Assembly (NCBI RefSeq): GCF_000003855.2
Contig: NW_003101673.1
Location: forward strand, 568,734-632,733
Length of the DNA stretch: 64,000 bases
Direction of reading: 5' to 3'
Origin: Blastomyces gilchristii SLH14081
Taxonomy: Eukaryota; Ascomycota; Eurotiomycetes; Onygenales; Ajellomycetaceae
In this document: piece after piece, positions 58,036 to 64,000 of the stretch
Numbering within the stretch: position 1 is the first letter of the stretch
Layout: every line of letters starts with the position of its first letter
The notes under the pieces: model-generated
What the model was told of the DNA's origin: nothing
Seen by the model: only the letters and a program-made list of their open reading frames with translations
Databases searched by the model: none
Translations under genes and position numbers: made by a program

Positions 58036-58944
58036 ATGCTCCTCAAATCGGTATGTCTTTTACCTCTCCAGAGCTCCCACTCCCTTAGTCGAAGTAGTAT
58101 TATTAACTCCCAGCTTTCTTAGATCCTCGCCCTCCAGGTCCTGGCATTGAGCCTGACTGCAGCCTCGCCAATTAATAAAGCTCCAGCTTGCCCAGGAGAG
58201 CCCAACGGGTACGAAACTGGAAAGTGCGCGCGTTCTCTGCCCCGGTATCAATCACAGGCAGCCGGACCTGTATGCTACAAGGGCACGCAATTCCCAGCGG
58301 CTGAGGAATGGCTTTCATTCAATGAGCTATGGGCCATTAATAGCCCAGTCATGTCGAAGTTCAATAGCAAGTCTGAGATGAACGCGATTAAGAAATATAT
58401 TGGCGAAGCTGCGGCGGCGGCGGGAATTGATAAGTATGTCTCAATTGATTAAAACACGTTCCCATTTGGCGTATTTACAACAAACCTGCCAGAGCAAAGC
58501 GCCAGACGGACACAGTAGCTAACATTCAAACCCCACTACAGAGGAATCTTCCTTACCATCATGATGCAAGAATCCAGAGGAAACGTCCGCACCGTCGCAG
58601 GCGACGGCGTGACGCCCGGCCTCATGCAGGCCCTGGGCAGCCCGAGCTGTCTCGGCACCCCCTTCGGCGGCTGCCCGGACTCAACAATTAGAGCCATGAT
58701 CTTCGCCGGCGCACTAGGCACCGGCCAAACCGAGGGCCTGTCTACCTGCTTCAAGAAGAATCGCCGCCAGTACGGCCCCATGCTGCGCTGCTATAATAGC
58801 GGCAGCGTTGTTGACCCCCTGCGCTTGGAGATTGTCAACTTCGGAACCCCCAGCTATGTCAGCGACGTCGCCAACCGCCTGAGAGGGCTCGAGCCGCGCA
58901 GGGACTGCGGATTTGATGCTGCGACCCCATCGCCGGGCTATTGA
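58036..58944 (+). CDS. Secreted lysozyme-like (SLT/goose-lysozyme fold) protein, three exons
   Basis: Exons 58036-58050, 58123-58433 and 58542-58944 (729 nt, 242 residues). Intron 1 has donor GTATGT and acceptor TTAG; intron 2 donor GTATGT and acceptor CTACAG; joining restores one frame, while unspliced reading hits stops. The start is chosen because exon 1 plus exon 2 gives a signal peptide (MLLKSILALQVLALSLTAAS). Cys-rich N-terminal part, then after intron 2 'GIFLTIMMQESRGNVRT', with the Glu expected as catalytic acid of the lysozyme/transglycosylase fold, 'TPGLMQALGSPSC', and a C-terminal 'LRCYNSGSV' and 'SYVSDVANRLRG'. This block order is known from fungal extracellular proteins annotated as lysozyme-like or SLT-domain proteins. 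Expected to act outside the cell on peptidoglycan or a similar beta-1,4 glycan; substrate unproven. Intact and unmutated although about 3 kb from the AT-rich block. Confidence 0.8.
58051..58122 (+). other. Intron 1 of the lysozyme-like gene (72 nt)
   Basis: GTATGT donor, CTTAG acceptor; lies inside the signal-peptide coding region. Confidence 0.8.
58434..58541 (+). other. Intron 2 of the lysozyme-like gene (108 nt)
   Basis: GTATGT donor, GCTAAC branch-like site at about 58,518, acceptor TACAG. Exon join gives Lys-Gly-Ile in frame. Confidence 0.8.
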
Positions 58945-59780
58945 GCACGGAGTGGTGGTTGAAATGTTTATATATGCATCTGGCGTTTACGGTTTGGGTT
59001 TTCTGTGGGCGCTTTTTTGGTTATACAAGCGCTGGTCGTGGTTTTAGCATTGCTGTTTTGTACAGCTTGCTATATTGTTGCATTTTCCTTTTCGTTTTTT
59101 TTTTCCTCTGAGATTGTTTTCTTGATATCCATATTTCCGTATGTTCTTGCATATAGATGGTCCACGAGATAGATTCTCATAGATTCTGTTATTTAAAACG
59201 ATACCATACCTTTGGATATATACAAAATGTAACCCCTCAAATATCATTTGTGGGATGCAAGCCGTCTAAGAAAAGTCACTCCAAACTAAGTTCGAGAGCT
59301 CGAAGCTTTCATAGGGAGTGACAGGGGCATAGTTCAACTTTTTTTGTTTCTTTATTTATTCATTTATTTAATTCATTTATTTGTATATTTGTATATTTAA
59401 AATGAAAAAAGAAAAAAAAAATTTGCATGCTCCTTCTCCATGGTTGATGCAAGGGCAGAGCTCGCTGGCTAGTTGGCTGGTTGGTGGTATCAAAAAACGC
59501 GTAAAACGTTAGCCGAAATTTTCGGTTTAGATACAGAGTAATGTTATAGTTTTAAGTCAGGTTAATTTTACTAGTCTCTAGTAGAGCACAGCTGCATCCA
59601 GCACAGAAGTACTCTGTACAATGTGATTATTTCCGCCCGCTTCGCATTTTGACACAAACCGGAGGTCTCCAACGGTTAGATCTAGCGCGCTGACACTGAT
59701 GCTGACATGATTATAAGCAAAGTGCTGATCACCGCGGTTCGTCCAGCGTTAAATACAACTGAACACATTTAAAATTTGCA

Positions 59781-59794
59781 ATCTAACGTTAGAT
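59781..59794. promoter_or_regulatory. 14-bp perfect palindrome ATCTAACGTTAGAT
   Basis: Perfect dyad; the half-site CGTTAG also occurs at about 59,507 and a related AACGGTTAG at 59,670. May be a regulator site or chance. Confidence 0.25.
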
Positions 59795-60335
59795 TAGGCG
59801 ACCCCTTAACTAGGACAGCTGGTTATCTGCCTGACTCCCTGGCACAGGAGATGAGGGCTTGATACATTATTGGACTCCGTATCAAACAAAACGCAATAGC
59901 TGCTTTCTTGAGAAATAATCTGCGTGTTTCTTTTCGCAGTTCCGTTCGCAGTCGTTCAATTCATTGGCCATGAGATTCCCCCAAGGTCTTATTATATATA
60001 CCACTCTTAGACACACTCGGGCGCGTCGAGAACCCAAATAAATAAATGCGCCCAACACTACGCAGCTACCGCCAATATGTTTGCCCGTCCTTCGGCAGCG
60101 TCCCGATGGTACCTTCATGCAGCAGTACCTTGTTAGGGAGGTAAAAGTTCTCATGGCCTGTTATTCAATAATAAGATAAAGAATGGATTTTGTGTTCAAG
60201 CAGGAGGAAAATGAGCCTTTGAAGTCGAGTTCGCGTCTAAGTATGACTAGACGCGGGAAGCGCGAATCTCTTTCCTAGGTTCTGGTATGTTTTTTGAGAA
60301 GTTCTCCTGGCAGTATTATTGTTATTAGGATTATT

Positions 60336-60337
<2 letters not shown>

Positions 60338-60407
<70 letters not shown>
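60338..60407. repeat. (TTG)n microsatellite, about 23 units
   Basis: Uninterrupted TTG run preceded by imperfect ATT/GTT triplets. The poly-Val and poly-Thr frames across it are artefacts. Confidence 0.95.
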
Positions 60408-60618
60408 CTTACCTTTATTTTTATTATGTTTTCTTTAACACAACACAAGAGATGGGAGCGGAGAATTAGACTATAAGTCAACTATAAATATATATATATC
60501 AATATAAAGAGCAATCTATACATCATATCTAGGAGTAAAATGTACATATACATAGATCATCAAAGAAGGGAATGAAAGAAAATTAGCAAGCTCTGTACAG
60601 CAGCAACAAACTGCAAAA

Positions 60619-62556
60619 TCAGCCACCCTTTCTTAACCCTCTCTTGTAAATAGCTGTAGCATTCCCAAGGAACCCTGTGAACACCTGCTCAGCAACATGA
60701 GGCACAATTGAATTTGGCAAGTTCTCACCCTTCTTGTTGCAGTTGTCCACAGTCTTCTACTTCATCTTCTCAATCCACTCCTGCACCACCTTGAACTCCC
60801 ACTCCGCCCTCTTCTCCTCGCCCTTATCATGCGCGTCGAGCATGTCAATCAGGTGCTCACAGGCCTTGACCCACTGGCTCGCAACCATCATCCAAGGTTC
60901 CATGTCTGTCGCAAACTCTTTCATGACCATGCGTGGCATGATCTTGAGCAGCTTGGAGAGGAGCTGCAGGCACTTGCAGAGCGGCTTGGAGCCATCATTG
61001 CTCTTGCCACAGTTGGACCAGCCGGCCCAGAAGGCCCCGATGTCCTTGTCGAGCATGGGCAAGTGCACCTCTGGAGTACAGTAGGGCCAGTTCTGGTTGA
61101 GATCGGAGAAGGCAACAAGGGCCTCATGGACTTGTTTGTTGTCACCAGAGAGTTCCTGCAGAATTGCGGCCATTGATTCATCGGCGTTGTAGGCGGGTTC
61201 ATTCCACATGTAGTTGGCATAGTTGGTGAGAGTGGGTAGGGAGGGATAGGGCTCAATCATCATGTTGAAGGTGAAGCCCAGGAGGTACTTGTACAGATCA
61301 GCAGCACGGCCGGTGAGGGGGTTGAGAAAGAGGCAGTCATGCTTGCTGTCATTCACTGGGAAGTTGTCCCAGATGAACATTTTCTCGGTTATGTAGGTCA
61401 TGAGAGTGCAATTGATGCTCTTGATGATGATCTTGTTGCTGAAGACTCCTTCGCCAGTCCACTGGACTCAGATTTTCTTGTCCAGGGTAGTACCAAACTT
61501 CTCCTTGTACAGATCAGGCTGGCTGCCAGTGTAGTTGGTGGGGACAGTCTCAAGGTTGAGGAGACCTAGGGGTTCAATGTATTCCTTCTGAAACATGGTT
61601 CAGATAGTAAGTCTGGGCTTCCGCCAGCCAGTGCCAACTACCCTTGTTCTCCCACTTTTGCTTATCCTCTTCGCAGTGGAATTGGAGGGGAATGTCATTA
61701 AGGGCAATGTAGAAGCTGTGGACACGAAGGTCACAGATCTGGTTGAACTTGGTGACAGTAATATTAAAGTCCTCTTCGGACGAGTAGCAGATGGAAGCAC
61801 AGGGGGAAAGAGCATAGGTGAAGTCCACATGATTGACATTCGCAGTGGTTACGAGCTCCTTGAGCTGCTCAAGGGCGTCACCTTCGTAAAGATCGCGCCA
61901 CTCATGGCGGAGTTTAAGGTCATCCTTGGTAGTGTAGATGTAGGTGTTGATTTTATGTCTCTCGTAGAACACGTAGTGGTCGAGGCGCGACTGATGCGAC
62001 CAGGGAATGCCATAAAACCCCTCAATGGAGCCACGGATGGACATGAGCGGCCAGTCGCACACTTGGATACCGGGGACACGGTCGTCGCCATCGACAAGCT
62101 GGCGAAGGGTCTGTGCCGCGTAGTAAGTGCCGCGCTTATCCGCACCATTGAGAGCAATGCTCGGGCGGTAGCCATCGGCGTCAAGGCCATCCGCGTACTT
62201 AGTTACCACCTAGTGCCTTGGCGACGGCAGAGGGCGTCCGGGTTTTCTTTCATTGGTGCCGATGAAGATTTGGTAGCCATCGAAGGAGTCTGCGACTGAG
62301 GGAGTACCGCCAGCAGAGATGACAATCTGCTTCACTGCATCTATTGTGGCCTTGTCTTCGGCATCCCCAGTTACAATAGTGACGGGACCGCGGAGTGAGA
62401 CCGCCCGGCCCAGCGGCGAGATCTATTGCGGAGGAGGCCAAACCTTGTTGACCTTTGGCGGCGGACGGCACTCGGGAGCCGCGTCGACTGGCCCAAGCCA
62501 AGAGCAAGGAGGGCGAGAACAAAGGCCCGGAGCCCGGATCGGTAATGGAAGTGCAT
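60619..62556 (-). pseudogene. Decayed family GH84 beta-N-acetylglucosaminidase
   Basis: Minus strand from ATG 62,556 (signal peptide, 'FVLALLALGLGQS') to TGA at 60,619-60,621. N-terminal alpha/beta domain (about 62,420-62,100: 'GPVTIVTGDAEDKATID', 'GYQIFIGTNE', 'NGADKRGTYYAAQTLRQL'), then the GH84 catalytic barrel (62,060-61,650: 'IRGSIEGFYGIPWSHQSRLD', 'NHVDFTYALSP', 'CYSSEEDF'), and a helical C-terminal region (61,400-60,640) ending 'HVAEQVFTGFLGNATAIYKR'. Breaks: a frame change soon after the signal peptide; two within about 50 bp around 62,210-62,260 with a TAG at 62,210; one near 61,590; TGA at 61,468-61,470; TAG at 60,757-60,759. The paired catalytic Asp-Asp reads Asn-Asp (Asn codon 61,697-61,699). 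Family role: removal of terminal beta-GlcNAc. Sequencing error could explain the indels, not the transitions. Confidence 0.8.
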
Positions 62557-64000
62557 GGTCAGCCTTTTTTGTAAGAAAAGGTTGAATGGCGGAGGAGGAA
62601 GCGCAACACACGAACTCAACGTCGGCCAGGGCACGGTTTATGTGTTAATTTGTTTCTTGCATCTGATCGTATATCGTCATTCGCCGGTGGAGACAGCATA
62701 GGAATGACCATGGCTATAACTGTTACCCATACTATAGTCATAACCAGAGCCCCGATGTGGACGGGGTCTGGGGAGTCCTATGGAGCCTCCCGGACGCAGT
62801 GTAGACAGAAGACATGATGGACCGGACCAGTATTATATTGTGGAGGCAGAGACACCGCGAACTGGCCGCTGCTGGGACGTGTACGCTGCAACCGTTACAG
62901 TTTGCCCAGTTCCCCGTCTGCAACGTTGGTGATGATCGGCGAACAAGGCGAGCGGCGTATTTACTCCGAGTCCGAGTTTTTTTATCAGGTTTCACGGAAG
63001 GTTGTTAGTTTGCCTTGAAGTTCGCTGGCTCCGAGAAGCAGACATTATTCTTCATTCCCAGCGGGGTTCATTCTCCTTGCCCTATAATAATGATATCCCA
63101 AGTGTTCGCGGGGTTGGCTTCCGCTTAAATAGTCCATGGCGAGCGAGTGCGCTAGAGTTACTGCTGTACCAAGGGACTCGCGCCTGGGACAGGGATGACT
63201 GTCAACGATTGATATGTTGATATGCTGATATGATGGATGATATGTGAATATTTCGGCCGAGCTCATCATTTTTCTTGCGGGAGATTGGGTGGATGAAGAA
63301 GAGTCAGTCCCTTATCTACAAGTTAGTTTATTTCTCCTTGATGTAACTACTCATATTGCCTGATATAGAGCTGTCAATACTGCTAAGAGGTTAACTCTGG
63401 CTCTGGCTCTGCCTCTACCTACAAATGATGTCTGCTTCCAGAAGTGACACAGTGGCGAGAGGAGCAATGTGGTGAGCTACAAAAGTTGTCTGAAAATAAC
63501 CGGATCGATTTCTCCAATTCCCCAACATATCCGGGAGAATATAACTAGAGTTCGACTTGAACTCACTGCACCTAACTACTGGAGCCACCAAATCGGTCAA
63601 TCCCTAAAGGTGGGGGAATGCAAGCTGCAAGTCTGCTCCAGGTCAACCAACATCACCCCGCTATAAACACACTTATCAACGCCGAGCCAGAGATCGGCAT
63701 TCCGCGCTATATTAAACTCGGGCTTAATAGTGGCGCCGATGGTGTTGCCGGCCTTATTTCTCAGAATCGAACCGGTGGACGGCGTGAGACACTGAGCACT
63801 TAGGTCAACAACACAACACTCGCCGAGGACGTCCGGGCTCGGATCTGATACCTACTACTACTGTGTAGTCATGCACTCACTCCATACATGCGTCTATTTG
63901 CAAGAGGCGCCGTGCAGAATCATATCCCATCCATTCAGGCTGCCCAGCGCTCCACCCTCGATATCAAATCAACCCCATATAACCGCTCGTTTGGTACCTC
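62557..64000. other. Upstream region of the GH84 relic; no gene recognised
   Basis: Normal composition. Frames of 60-85 codons on both strands (for example 62,738-62,995 minus, 63,002-63,220 plus, 63,469-63,803 plus) have no recognisable domain or splice structure. May include the edge of a gene beyond the window. Confidence 0.4.

Larger units (their letters stand above)
58945..60618. other. Intergenic region
   Basis: 3' flank of the lysozyme-like gene, T-rich and A-rich runs at 59,096-59,106 and 59,338-59,420 (TTTAT/TTCATTTATT motifs), palindromes at 59,513-59,525 and 59,781-59,794, and a (TTG)n run. A 90-codon minus frame (59,882-60,154) has no recognisable feature. No gene supported. Confidence 0.5.

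Noticed and set aside
60275..60481. Poly-Thr and poly-Val frames on both strands
   Set aside because: They translate the (TTG)n microsatellite.

Overview
The window reads as a piece of a filamentous ascomycete genome (Pezizomycotina; Eurotiales is my best guess, not proven). It has two unlike halves. Positions 1 to about 54,840 are very AT-rich, almost free of CpG and GpG/CpC, and built of transposable elements riddled with C-to-T and G-to-A transitions, as expected from RIP (repeat-induced point mutation). From about 54,840 to 64,000 the base composition is normal and there are ordinary fungal genes with short introns.

The first half is a nest whose insertion order can be read from target-site duplications (TSDs). 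The host layer is a Tad1-like LINE on the minus strand (LINE-C, 2860-32359, in pieces). Into or next to it went: a Ty3/gypsy element of family G3 at the left edge (1-2859, cut by the window); two 506-bp hAT MITEs (3203-3708, 6020-6524); a 5'-truncated LINE (LINE-A, 6980-9734, TSD 14 bp); a chromovirus of family G1 (G1-I, 10956-31595, TSD GAAAA), which itself holds a complete 7.66-kb LINE (LINE-B, 11431-19090) and a second chromovirus (G2, 23377-30621, TSD CATAC); and next a large autonomous-type hAT element (32360-53651). The hAT is broken by two more G1 copies (34897-41991, TSD AGAAG; 44366-50002) and by a short-LTR copia derivative (50330-53107, TSD TTTTA). One G1 copy carries two more MITEs, and one of those carries a tRNA-derived SINE (38747-39118). 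So at least five layers of insertion can be resolved.

The elements form two autonomous/parasite pairs. The hAT (32360-53651) shares its termini with the 506-bp MITEs. The Tad-like LINE shares its (AAT)n 3' tail with the SINE, which suggests the LINE machinery moves the SINE. All coding copies are broken by nonsense changes, mostly TGG to TGA. By hand comparison of the G2 LTRs, the mutation falls mainly on CpC and CpG, not the classical CpA. It also fades at the outer edges of each element, so the outer LTR ends, the LINE-B 5' end and the short SINE stay GC-richer.

The right part holds one intact secreted lysozyme-like (SLT-fold) gene with three exons (58036-58944, +) and a decayed family GH84 beta-N-acetylglucosaminidase (60619-62556, -) with frameshifts, two nonsense codons and a catalytic Asp changed to Asn. 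I see no convincing gene in 54841-58035, 58945-60618 or 62557-64000.
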